A DNA stretch of 64,000 nucleotides, taken from positions 30,060-94,059 of the forward strand of contig JAPLDQ010000021.1 in assembly GCA_026391675.1 (NCBI GenBank), written 5' to 3'. Shown one piece after another: positions 54,475 through 62,153 of this stretch. Below the pieces are notes generated by a model. That model made no database searches, was not told the DNA's origin, and worked only from the letters and a program-made list of their open reading frames with translations. A program made the translations under genes and the position numbers. The stretch comes from Bacteroidota bacterium. Lineage in GTDB: Bacteria; Bacteroidota; Bacteroidia; Bacteroidales; JACABE01. How positions within the stretch are numbered: the stretch's first letter is position 1; the number at the start of each line of letters is the position of its first letter.

Positions 54475-57459
54475 ATGCAAAAAGGTAAAAAAGTTAAGGA
54501 TATTAAAAAGTACTATTTTACTGAAACGTCTTTCGATAATTTAATGACAAAGCGTATCAGTAAAGTTTTGCTTATTTGCAGTAAATATGATGCTTTTATA
54601 TTAGAAGGTGATGGCAGAATAGAAGAACAGATTTTTAACGAATACGTTTCACTTAATTTAAGATATCCTCCTCATTTTGTTCAGGTTTCTTCGCCCGAAC
54701 AAGCTTTTAAGGTGTTGTCAGAAGACCAGATAGATTTGATTATTACCATGCTCGATCTTGGAGATGTTGATGTTTTTGATTTTGCCAAGGAAATTAAAAC
54801 CAAATATCCAAACAAACCCATAGTAGTTTTAACTCCGTTTTCAAGGGAAGTCTCCTTAAAACTCGATAAAGGTGATAACAGCTCCATAGATTATGTCTTT
54901 AGCTGGCTGGGTAATGCTGATATTATGCTTGCTATCATTAAACTTATTGAAGATAAAATGAATGCAGAGCACGATTCCCACGAAGTTGGTGTACAAAGTC
55001 TGCTTTTGGTTGAAGATTCAGTAAGGTTATATTCCAGTTATCTGCCCAATTTGTATAAATTAATCTTTAAGCAATCGCTTAAGTTTATGACAGAAGGCCT
55101 GAATGAACACCAGAAAATGTTGCGGATGAGAGGCAGACCCAAGATATTGCTGGCAACCAATTATGAAGAAGCCATTGAACAATACGAAAAATATAAGAAC
55201 AATCTGTTGGGAATCATTTCAGATATTAGTTTTAAAACGTATGGTGTGATGAATAAAAACGCAGGCATACGTTTTTGCGAACTGGTAAGGAATGAGGATA
55301 AAGATCTGCCTATTTTACTGCAATCATCTGAAGCTGAGAACCGGGCTAAAGCCAAAGACCTGAAAGTTGGCTTTTTAGATAAAAACTCACGTACTTATTC
55401 CCATGAATTAAAAGATTTTATTTTAACTAATTTTTCTTTTGGCGATTTTGTTTTCCGCAATCCGGTTACCAAGGAAGAAGTGTTGAGGGTAAGCGACCTT
55501 AAAAATTTACAGGATAAAATTTTCGATATACCTGATGAATCCATACATTATCATTTAACCAACAATCATTTCTCGAAATGGCTGAATGCAAGAGCAATTT
55601 TCCCGATTGCTGATATGCTGAAAATTCTGAATATCGATGATTTTAATGACCTGGATGAAATCAGACGTTATATTTTTGATGCTATAGCACGTTACAGAAG
55701 TAATAAAGGTAGGGGAGTAATTGCTGATTTTTATCGTGATAAATTTGATGAATACCTGATTTTTACCAGAATAGGAAGTGGCTCTATTGGAGGAAAAGCA
55801 AGAGGTCTGGCATTTATTGATTCATTGCTGAAAAGAAACAGAATGGTTGATAAATATGACGATATAATTGTAACTATTCCCAGAACAGTTGTACTTGGTA
55901 CTGACGTTTTTGATGAATTTATGGAAGATAATGAATTGTACAAGATTGCATTATCTGACAGTACAAATGATGAGATACTGCAGCGCTTTGTGAGTGCAAG
56001 ATTACCTTTTCGTATTCACGAGGATTTATATGCCTTTATAACCGTAGTTAAGAAACCCATTGCCATACGTTCATCAAGTTTATTGGAGGATTCTCACTAC
56101 CAACCATTTGCCGGTATTTATTCAACCTATATGATACCGAATTTAGCCGATGACAGGGTAATGATAGAGAAATTAAGTATTGCCATCAAAAGTGTGTATG
56201 CTTCGGTATATTTCAAGGATAGCAAGGCATATATGACTGCTACAAAAAATGTGATTGACGAGGAAAAGATGGGTATTGTACTGCAGGAAGTCTGTGGTCA
56301 GCAATACGGTGACAGGTTTTACCCGACTATTTCCGGTGTAGCCCGCTCTATTAACTTTTATCCAATTGCACCTGAAAAATCTGAAGATGGTATTGTAAAC
56401 ATTGCGTTGGGACTTGGTAAATATATTGTAGATGGGGGAAATACCCTGCGTTTTTCGCCTCATTATCCCAAAAAGGTATTGCAGCTTTCGTCCGTTGAAA
56501 TGGCATTAAGGGAAACGCAACGGCATTTTTACGCCCTGGATATGAATAAGGAAAGTTTTCATGCCGATGTTGATGATGGCGTTAATATCATGAAACTTAC
56601 CATAAAAGAAGCAGAAAAAGATAATTCGATTAAAAAAATTGCCTCAACCCTTGATTTTAACAGCAATATGCTGAGAGATGGCATACATCACGATGGTAAA
56701 AAACTGATTACTTTTTCAAATATTCTGAATTATAATTCATTTCCGTTGGCAGATATTTTAAAAGATGTACTCGAAATCGCTCAAAGGGAAATGAATAAAC
56801 CGGTTGAAATCGAATTTGCAGTTGATTTGGATGTTCCTGATGATGAACCAAGTATTTTCAACCTTTTGCAGATAAGACCCATTGTTGACAATGATCAAAC
56901 CATTAAGGAAGATCTGGATGATATTGAAGAGGATAAAACAATTATTACCTGCAATTCAGCCTTGGGAAATGGTATAATTGACGATGTATATGATTTTGTT
57001 TATATTAAACCTGAATCCTTCGTTGCAGCTAAAAGCGAAGCTATGGTAAATGATATTGCTAAAATAAATGATCAGTTTTTGCATGAAGGTAAGCAATATA
57101 TATTGGTTGGACCCGGCAGATGGGGCTCAAGTGATCCATGGCTTGGAATCCCTGTTAAATGGCCCCAGATATCAGCAGCAAGGCTGATTGTTGAATCCGG
57201 TTTGGAGAATTATCGTATTGACCCCAGTCAGGGTACACACTTTTTTCAGAATCTGACCTCCTTCAGGGTGGGTTATTTTACCATTAATCCTTTTATTAAG
57301 GAAGGCTTTTATGATATAGATTATTTAAATAGTGTTGAGCCTTATTATGAAGATGAATTTATACGGCATATCCGTTTCCCAAATCCTATGATTATTAAGA
57401 TTGACGGACGAAAAAACCACGGTGTGGTGTTGAAGAGTGTTTCCCCGGAATTAATCTGA
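54475..57459 (+). CDS. Receiver-PEP/pyruvate-binding domain protein, copy 2
   Basis: This 994-residue protein is a paralogue of the preceding one without PAS and GAF regions. It has a degenerate receiver (DLIITMLDLGD, about 80-100), an extended receiver with EDS (Asp181), Asp250 in IISDISF and Lys303, and then the ATP-grasp PPDK_N core (IGSGSIGGKARGLAF near 434, KPIAIRSSSLLEDS near 528, PFAGIYSTYMIPN). The C-terminal block GPGRWGSSDPWLGIP (879) and GTHFFQNLTS (His922) is shared with copy 1. Again no phosphohistidine or TIM-barrel domain exists. It follows copy 1 after 33 nt, so they form one operon, and an NAD-type glutamate dehydrogenase gene lies 344 nt downstream. Confidence 0.85.
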   Translation: MQKGKKVKDIKKYYFTETSFDNLMTKRISKVLLICSKYDAFILEGDGRIEEQIFNEYVSLNLRYPPHFVQVSSPEQAFKVLSEDQIDLIITMLDLGDVDVFDFAKEIKTKYPNKPIVVLTPFSREVSLKLDKGDNSSIDYVFSWLGNADIMLAIIKLIEDKMNAEHDSHEVGVQSLLLVEDSVRLYSSYLPNLYKLIFKQSLKFMTEGLNEHQKMLRMRGRPKILLATNYEEAIEQYEKYKNNLLGIISDISFKTYGVMNKNAGIRFCELVRNEDKDLPILLQSSEAENRAKAKDLKVGFLDKNSRTYSHELKDFILTNFSFGDFVFRNPVTKEEVLRVSDLKNLQDKIFDIPDESIHYHLTNNHFSKWLNARAIFPIADMLKILNIDDFNDLDEIRRYIFDAIARYRSNKGRGVIADFYRDKFDEYLIFTRIGSGSIGGKARGLAFIDSLLKRNRMVDKYDDIIVTIPRTVVLGTDVFDEFMEDNELYKIALSDSTNDEILQRFVSARLPFRIHEDLYAFITVVKKPIAIRSSSLLEDSHYQPFAGIYSTYMIPNLADDRVMIEKLSIAIKSVYASVYFKDSKAYMTATKNVIDEEKMGIVLQEVCGQQYGDRFYPTISGVARSINFYPIAPEKSEDGIVNIALGLGKYIVDGGNTLRFSPHYPKKVLQLSSVEMALRETQRHFYALDMNKESFHADVDDGVNIMKLTIKEAEKDNSIKKIASTLDFNSNMLRDGIHHDGKKLITFSNILNYNSFPLADILKDVLEIAQREMNKPVEIEFAVDLDVPDDEPSIFNLLQIRPIVDNDQTIKEDLDDIEEDKTIITCNSALGNGIIDDVYDFVYIKPESFVAAKSEAMVNDIAKINDQFLHEGKQYILVGPGRWGSSDPWLGIPVKWPQISAARLIVESGLENYRIDPSQGTHFFQNLTSFRVGYFTINPFIKEGFYDIDYLNSVEPYYEDEFIRHIRFPNPMIIKIDGRKNHGVVLKSVSPELI

Positions 57460-57803
57460 GAAGCAATTAGCAATTAGCAATTAGCAAAAGCTAACTATTT
57501 GTGATATGTCTCATTTAATATGTATTATTTATAAAATAGAGATTCTTCGCTGACGCTACTAATGACAAGTTTTGTTTTTTGTTGATTTTTAAGTATATAT
57601 AAGAAACATGACAATGAAATTAAAACTAGTTGATTCTTTAATCTTTGCGGTTCTCCGCGTAAAACTCCGCGGCACTCTGGTTAATTTTGCGAAAAAAACG
57701 GAATAATATTTTTTTAGTACATAATATTATTCTAATTTTGCACTGTTATTTTATTAACAATACAATCATTAACGAATTAACATAAACATTTAAACATTTA
57801 AAC
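57460..57803. repeat. 344-nt intergenic region with repeat fragments
   Basis: The gap holds three repeat pieces. AGCAATT tandem units fill 57462-57486. A half copy of the palindrome seen at 2826-2898 (AGATTCTTCGCTGACG) lies near 57538-57571. A CTTTGCGGTTCTCCGCG and CTCCGCGG-containing stretch lies at 57643-57691. The rest is AT-rich and leads into the promoter at 57733-57740. I found no gene here. Confidence 0.6.
57733..57740 (+). promoter_or_regulatory. -7 element of the second glutamate dehydrogenase gene
   Basis: TAATTTTG matches TAnnTTTG and lies 64 nt before the start codon, with a T-rich stretch 19-22 nt upstream. Confidence 0.55.
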
Positions 57804-59141
57804 ATGAACTTAGAAAAAATCATGAACGACCTGGAAAAAAAACACCCGGGTGAAGTAGAATATCTACAAGCAGTTCGCGAAGTTTTAGAATCATTAGAAG
57901 AAGTGGTTAACGAAAATCCACAATTTGAAGCAGCTGGTATTATCGACAGATTGGTTGAGCCAGACAGAATTTTAGCTTTCAAGGTGCCATGGATTGATGA
58001 TAGTGGTAAAGTACAGGTTAACTTAGGTTACAGAGTACAATTCAACAATGCAATAGGTCCTTATAAAGGTGGTTTGCGTTTTCACCCAAGTGTTAACTTA
58101 AGTATCTTAAAATTCTTAGGTTTCGAACAGATCTTTAAAAACAGCTTAACCACATTACCTATGGGTGGTGGTAAAGGCGGTTCTAACTTTGATCCTAAAG
58201 GAAAATCCAACAATGAAGTAATGCGTTTCTGTCAGTCATTCATGTTGGAATTATGGAGAATAATCGGACCTGAAACTGATGTTCCTGCTGGTGATATAGG
58301 TGTTGGTGGACGTGAAATAGGTTTCTTGTTTGGAATGTACAAAAAATTAACCATGACTCATGTTGGTGTTCTTACAGGAAAAGGAACCAATTGGGGTGGA
58401 AGTTTGGTTCGTCCTGAAGCTACAGGTTTTGGTGCAGTTTATTTTGCAAAAGAAATGCTGGCTACTAAAGGTGAATCTTTCAAAGGAAAAACTGTATGTA
58501 TTTCAGGTTTTGGTAATGTTGCATGGGGTGCTGCTATTAAAGTAACTGAATTAGGCGGAAAAGTTGTTACTATTTCCGGTCCTGACGGTTATATTTATGA
58601 CCCGGATGGTATTTCAGCTGAAAAAATTGAATATTTATTAGAATTAAGAGCTTCTAACCAGGATATCGTAAAACCATATTCTTATGAATTCCCTAATGCT
58701 CAGTTCCACCAGGGAAAACGTCCATGGGAAGTTAAATGTGATGTTGCATTACCTTGCGCTACTCAGAACGAATTAGGTAAAGAAGACGCTGCTAATTTAG
58801 TTAAAAACGGATGTATTTGTGTTGCAGAAGGTGCTAATATGCCATCTACACCGGAAGCAGTTGAAGTATTTCTTGAAAATAAAATTTTATTCGGACCTGG
58901 TAAAGCTGTAAACGCCGGTGGTGTTGCAACTTCAGGTTTGGAAATGTCACAGAATTCATTAAAATACAACTGGTCTGCTCAGGAAGTTGACGAAAAATTA
59001 CACAGCATTATGGTTAACATCCATGCAGCTTGTGTAAAACACGGAAAACAAACTGACGGATATGTAAATTATGTAAAAGGTGCAAATATTGCAGGTTTCT
59101 TAAAAGTTGCCAATGCAATGTTAGATCAAGGTATTCTCTAA
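57804..59141 (+). CDS. gdhB: Glutamate dehydrogenase, NAD-type
   Basis: This 445-residue paralogue of the 49002-50348 gene shares [24 protein letters not shown] and [13 protein letters not shown]. Its cofactor site differs: VCISGFGNVAWGA and ISGPDGYIYDPDGI are like NAD-linked glutamate dehydrogenases (for example the Clostridium symbiosum type), whereas the other copy has GSGNVAQYA. It would oxidise glutamate for catabolism, or balance NADH. The symbol gdhB follows usage in Bacteroides and is an inference. A hairpin terminator follows, and the upstream neighbours are the two receiver-PPDK proteins. Confidence 0.88.
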   Translation: MNLEKIMNDLEKKHPGEVEYLQAVREVLESLEEVVNENPQFEAAGIIDRLVEPDRILAFKVPWIDDSGKVQVNLGYRVQFNNAIGPYKGGLRFHPSVNLSILKFLGFEQIFKNSLTTLPMGGGKGGSNFDPKGKSNNEVMRFCQSFMLELWRIIGPETDVPAGDIGVGGREIGFLFGMYKKLTMTHVGVLTGKGTNWGGSLVRPEATGFGAVYFAKEMLATKGESFKGKTVCISGFGNVAWGAAIKVTELGGKVVTISGPDGYIYDPDGISAEKIEYLLELRASNQDIVKPYSYEFPNAQFHQGKRPWEVKCDVALPCATQNELGKEDAANLVKNGCICVAEGANMPSTPEAVEVFLENKILFGPGKAVNAGGVATSGLEMSQNSLKYNWSAQEVDEKLHSIMVNIHAACVKHGKQTDGYVNYVKGANIAGFLKVANAMLDQGIL

Positions 59142-59159
59142 TCAGAAACTATAAATGTG

Positions 59160-59198
59160 AAAAAAAAGCTGCTTCCTTTGGGGGCAGCTTTTTTTTTG
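59160..59198 (+). terminator. Intrinsic terminator after the second glutamate dehydrogenase
   Basis: A-run plus GCTGC (59160-59172) pairs with GCAGC plus a T-run (59184-59198), a strong hairpin close after the stop codon. Confidence 0.9.
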
Positions 59199-59211
59199 TT
59201 CTTTACCGGAT

Positions 59212-59244
59212 AGTCGGAGTGCGACTTAAAGTCGCGCCCCGACT
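59212..59244. repeat. GTCGGAGTGCGACTT palindrome
   Basis: AGTCGGAGTGCGACTT is followed by AAGTCGCGCCCCGACT, an imperfect inverted repeat of about 33 nt. Such units are dispersed between genes in Bacteroidota genomes. Confidence 0.55.
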
Positions 59245-59266
59245 TTGTGAAAATAAGGGAAGAATT

Positions 59267-59390
59267 GCACACAGATAACACAGATTGAACAGATTTTCAC
59301 AGATTTTAAAAGCAAGATTTGGAGTACTTAGGTATGAATTACACACTCAGGTATCTGTGTAATTCAGTATAATCTGTGTTATCTGCGTGC
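59267..59390. repeat. Large inverted repeat, CACACAGATAACACAGATT type
   Basis: The left arm (59267-59286) and the right arm (59371-59390, AATCTGTGTTATCTGCGTGC) are complementary over 20 bp with one mismatch and enclose about 84 nt. The left side holds further AGATTTTCACAGATT units. This is a common dispersed repeat of unknown function. Confidence 0.7.
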
Positions 59391-59685
59391 CATTTTAATT
59401 TAATATCCAAAATCATCTGATGACTCATCAATAATTATTTAAACAAATAATTATAAGATTTGAAAATAAATATTATTTTTACAAAAATTATTGTTAATCC
59501 AATCACAATAGGCTAATGTAAAATAATAATCTTTGGTAAAACTAATTTTAAACAGCCGGAAAATCTTAAGAAATACATTAAAGTATTGAATAAATACTTT
59601 AGCATTGGACCAATTCTTTAGCATTTAAACAGCCTGCATTGCTTAATTTTAAGATCAATAATAATCAAACAATCAATCGCAAAAT
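59391..59685. other. Intergenic stretch with no recognisable gene
   Basis: The 295 nt before the beta-barrel gene are AT-rich, with a short direct repeat (CTTTAGCATT twice near 59600-59622) and no good ORF, RNA or promoter that I can identify. Confidence 0.5.
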
Positions 59686-60567
59686 ATGAGGAAAATAATT
59701 TTAAAATCACTAGTATTTATTTTTTTACTTGGAACAGTAACAAACCTGTTTTCACAAAACTTTTATTTCAGCCTGAATGCAGGCTATGGATTAAAGCTGA
59801 ACGGATTAACTTATTATGAAGAAGTCAGACAGGCAAAAAGCAATTCAAATTATACCTCTACCCGTGATGTTAACAGAATTTCATTTGGTAAAGGATTCAA
59901 TGTAACTGGGGCATTGGGATATATGTTCAATAAGAATATGGGAGTTGAACTGGGACTGTCCTATCTGATAGGCGGTACAACTTCTGTTAAAGATTCCTAT
60001 TATGATGTTGCCGGTGCATTGTCGTATTCAAATACTGATTACTCAGCCAGAATGTTCAGAATTAATCCGTCTGTATACTTCACAGCCGGAAACAAGATGA
60101 TAAGTCCGTATGCCAGATTTGGCTTAATCATCGGGTTTGCTACCATAACTGAAGATTATGAAGATAAAATTTCAAATACAATTTATAATCCTAATCCGCC
60201 TTATGGTCTTATCACTAATGTGACAGCGACTACTCATACCGAGAAGATGAACGGTAGTATGGCTCTTGGGTTTAATGCTGCCCTGGGAGCTGCATTAAAT
60301 GTAAGTGATAAGTTTTGCTGGTTTGCTGAACTGAATGTAGTCAGTCTGAGTTATGCCCCAACCAAAGGAGAAATAGTAAGTTATACCTTAAATGGACAGA
60401 ATAATTTGTCAAATCTTAATACCAGCCAGCGGGAGACAGAATATTCTGAAAATTATAGCTATGATACTTCTGTAGGTCAACCCTTTAATGAACCCGGCAA
60501 AAGTATCAGGGTAAATCATCCCTTCAGCAGCATAGGGATTAATTTAGGGTTCAGGGCTAAATTGTAA
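59686..60567 (+). CDS. Outer-membrane beta-barrel protein (porin-like)
   Basis: The 293-residue product has a signal peptide (LVFIFLLGTVTNLFSQ, cleavage before NFYFS) followed by alternating barrel strands such as YFSLNAGYGLKLNG, GYMFNKNMGVELGLSYL, YARFGLIIGFATIT and SSIGINLGFRAKL at the C-terminus. This fits OmpA-like or outer-membrane-protein beta-barrel domains of about eight strands. Several strand turns are long and Asn/Thr-rich. The role is unknown. It starts after a 544-nt repeat-rich gap and appears monocistronic. Confidence 0.78.
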   Translation: MRKIILKSLVFIFLLGTVTNLFSQNFYFSLNAGYGLKLNGLTYYEEVRQAKSNSNYTSTRDVNRISFGKGFNVTGALGYMFNKNMGVELGLSYLIGGTTSVKDSYYDVAGALSYSNTDYSARMFRINPSVYFTAGNKMISPYARFGLIIGFATITEDYEDKISNTIYNPNPPYGLITNVTATTHTEKMNGSMALGFNAALGAALNVSDKFCWFAELNVVSLSYAPTKGEIVSYTLNGQNNLSNLNTSQRETEYSENYSYDTSVGQPFNEPGKSIRVNHPFSSIGINLGFRAKL

Positions 60568-60568
60568 A

Positions 60569-60611
60569 AAAATGAGCAGTTAACAGTTAACAATTAGCAG
60601 TGAGCAATAAA
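60569..60611. repeat. GCAGTTAACAATTAGCA tandem repeat
   Basis: Degenerate GCAGTTAACAGTTAACAATTAGCAG units lie just after the beta-barrel gene. They resemble the AGCAATT array at 57462-57486. The following sequence to 60777 is AT-rich with no recognisable feature. Confidence 0.5.
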
Positions 60612-60777
60612 TCAGGTAATTTAAGGCATTTGTAAACTGTTGAAAACTAAATTTAAACAGCTTTTAAATTTATATTGGTATTGATAAATGTTTAAAATTT
60701 GTTGCAAGTATAAGCGAGTTAGCAGTTAACTTAGAAAGCAACATGCTGAAAAATAACATAGTTTAAATAGACAGAAG

Positions 60778-61347
60778 ATGCGTATTTACTTTTTAAAATT
60801 TTTTCTAGGATTACAAATGTTTATTTCAATCACATGCATGGGGCAAAGTAAAAACGACTCTAATAGAATTTCATCTAAGAAATTACATATTACATCCAGG
60901 TTACAAGAAGGTTATGGACTTACTTTAGGTTGGTTTGGTGGTGAAGGAAAAACAAATGGAAATCATACTGCTAAAAGAAATATTTACTTTTTAGGAATTA
61001 CAGATACAAAAATCGGTAATCTCGGACATGGAGCATTTGTAAAATCTGCCATGTTTGAAATTAATAATGCTGATAACGAAATATTATACGGTTTGTCTAT
61101 TGGTGCCGATATGAAAGCAATGATATTTGATTTTGGATTTAAAGTTAATTATTCAACTAATTTTTCAAATTACAGATCTTTAGCTTTCAGCCCAAGAATA
61201 GGACTTACATTTGCTGGTTTTGGTATAAACCTTGATATAATGTTCGAATATGATATGTATTTAATTAAACCAAATTTTGAAGATGTTACTAAATCGACAG
61301 TAGGTTGTCAATATACAATTGGTTTTCTCAAAAGGGATTATAAATAA
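60778..61347 (+). CDS. Secreted hypothetical protein
   Basis: This 189-residue protein has a signal peptide (FFLGLQMFISITCMG, cleavage near QSKND) and then beta-rich strands with aromatic/glycine alternation: SRLQEGYGLTLGWFGG, IYFLGITDTKI, YGLSIGADMKAMIFDFGFKVNYS and YTIGFLKRDYK at the C-terminus. It could be a small outer-membrane barrel or secreted protein. I recognise no family. A cassette-like repeat begins directly after its stop codon, so it may belong to an accessory region. Confidence 0.6.
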   Translation: MRIYFLKFFLGLQMFISITCMGQSKNDSNRISSKKLHITSRLQEGYGLTLGWFGGEGKTNGNHTAKRNIYFLGITDTKIGNLGHGAFVKSAMFEINNADNEILYGLSIGADMKAMIFDFGFKVNYSTNFSNYRSLAFSPRIGLTFAGFGINLDIMFEYDMYLIKPNFEDVTKSTVGCQYTIGFLKRDYK

Positions 61348-61352
61348 GTACA

Positions 61353-61486
61353 ACCGCTAACAGCGGTTTGCTGCAAGCTTGGTTTAGTAACAATGTGAAA
61401 TGAACAACATTAATAAACATTGCAGTAAACTGTAAGGAAAGGGACTTAATACTCCCCGCCTGAACGCAAGATGAGGATCGTTAGGC
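61353..61486. other. Candidate attC-like recombination site with repeat copy A
   Basis: The region opens with a perfect hairpin, ACCGCT-AAC-AGCGGT (61353-61367), then repeat copy A (61368-61453). Inside copy A, GTTTAGTAACAATG can fold with CATTGCAGTAAAC. At the end GCCTGAACG (61458-61466) pairs with CGTTAGGC (61479-61486), leaving an extrahelical G. GTTAGGC fits the GTTRRRY core of integron attC sites and the bulged base is also typical. No integrase is in view, so this is an inference from shape only. Confidence 0.35.
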
Positions 61487-61510
61487 ACAATAATAAGAAT
61501 TAAACGCAAA

Positions 61511-62002
61511 ATGAAAATATTTTTATATCCTTTAATTGTACTTACTTTTTTCTCAACCTGTATAGCTCAAACGACAAATAAGAATTATATATGCAAAAAA
61601 AAAGCGAAAGAGTTATGGAGAGAATTAGCAGATAGTGGAAGATATCATGATGCAATTAATATTTTATTGGACAGCATTCAGACAAGTAAGCAAAAAAATA
61701 AACATGGGACCTATTGGCATATTGGACAACTTTATGCTTGTAATAATGAATATGCTTTTGCCATAGAATATATAAAGAAATCAACAAGTTTTTTCGACAA
61801 AATCTTTGACAGAGAATGGAGATTATATTATAATGGAACCATTGCTTTTCTGAAAAAAGACAAGAGAAAACTAAAAATTTGTACTGACAAGTTGTGGAAT
61901 AAGCATTCAGCGTATTATTATATAAATGCTTGCAAATTAAAAGTACTTAACGATAATTTTGACAAGCCTTATAGATTAGTTTATAATATGACTTGTAAAT
62001 AA
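61511..62002 (+). CDS. Secreted TPR-like hypothetical protein in a cassette-like setting
   Basis: The 163-residue protein has a signal peptide (LYPLIVLTFFSTCIA, cleavage before QTTNK). The mature part is helical: KKKAKELWRELADSGRYHDAINILLDSI, KHGTYWHIGQLYACNNEYAFAIEYIKKS and DREWRLYYNGTIAFLKKDKRKLKICTDKLW resemble tetratricopeptide-type helical pairs, and Cys residues are frequent. I know no named family. It lies alone between two copies of an 86-nt repeat and starts 24 nt after a GTTAGGC box, so it looks like the gene of a mobile cassette. The function is unknown. Confidence 0.6.
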   Translation: MKIFLYPLIVLTFFSTCIAQTTNKNYICKKKAKELWRELADSGRYHDAINILLDSIQTSKQKNKHGTYWHIGQLYACNNEYAFAIEYIKKSTSFFDKIFDREWRLYYNGTIAFLKKDKRKLKICTDKLWNKHSAYYYINACKLKVLNDNFDKPYRLVYNMTCK

Positions 62003-62025
62003 TATTACATGTGCCTAAAAGCAAC

Positions 62026-62111
62026 TTGCTTCAAGCAGGGTTTAATAACAAAGTAAAATGAACAACATTAATAAACATAGCAGTTAACTGAAAGGAAAGA
62101 GACATAATACT
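62026..62111. repeat. Repeat copy B of the cassette-flanking 86-bp element
   Basis: 62026-62111 aligns without gaps to 61368-61453. By my hand count about 75 of 86 positions agree, including AATGAACAACATTAATAAACAT and AAGGAAAGNGACNTAATACT (N, differing base). GTGCCTAAAA at 62011-62020 precedes it, and the GTTAGGC box found in copy A is missing downstream. Confidence 0.8.
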
Positions 62112-62153
62112 TACCCAAATATTGAAAAAAGAATTAACCAATAAATATAACAC

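Noticed and set aside
57462..57486. AGCAATT tandem array as an origin or iteron.
   Set aside because: No replication gene or DnaA-box cluster lies nearby and the array is short and degenerate.
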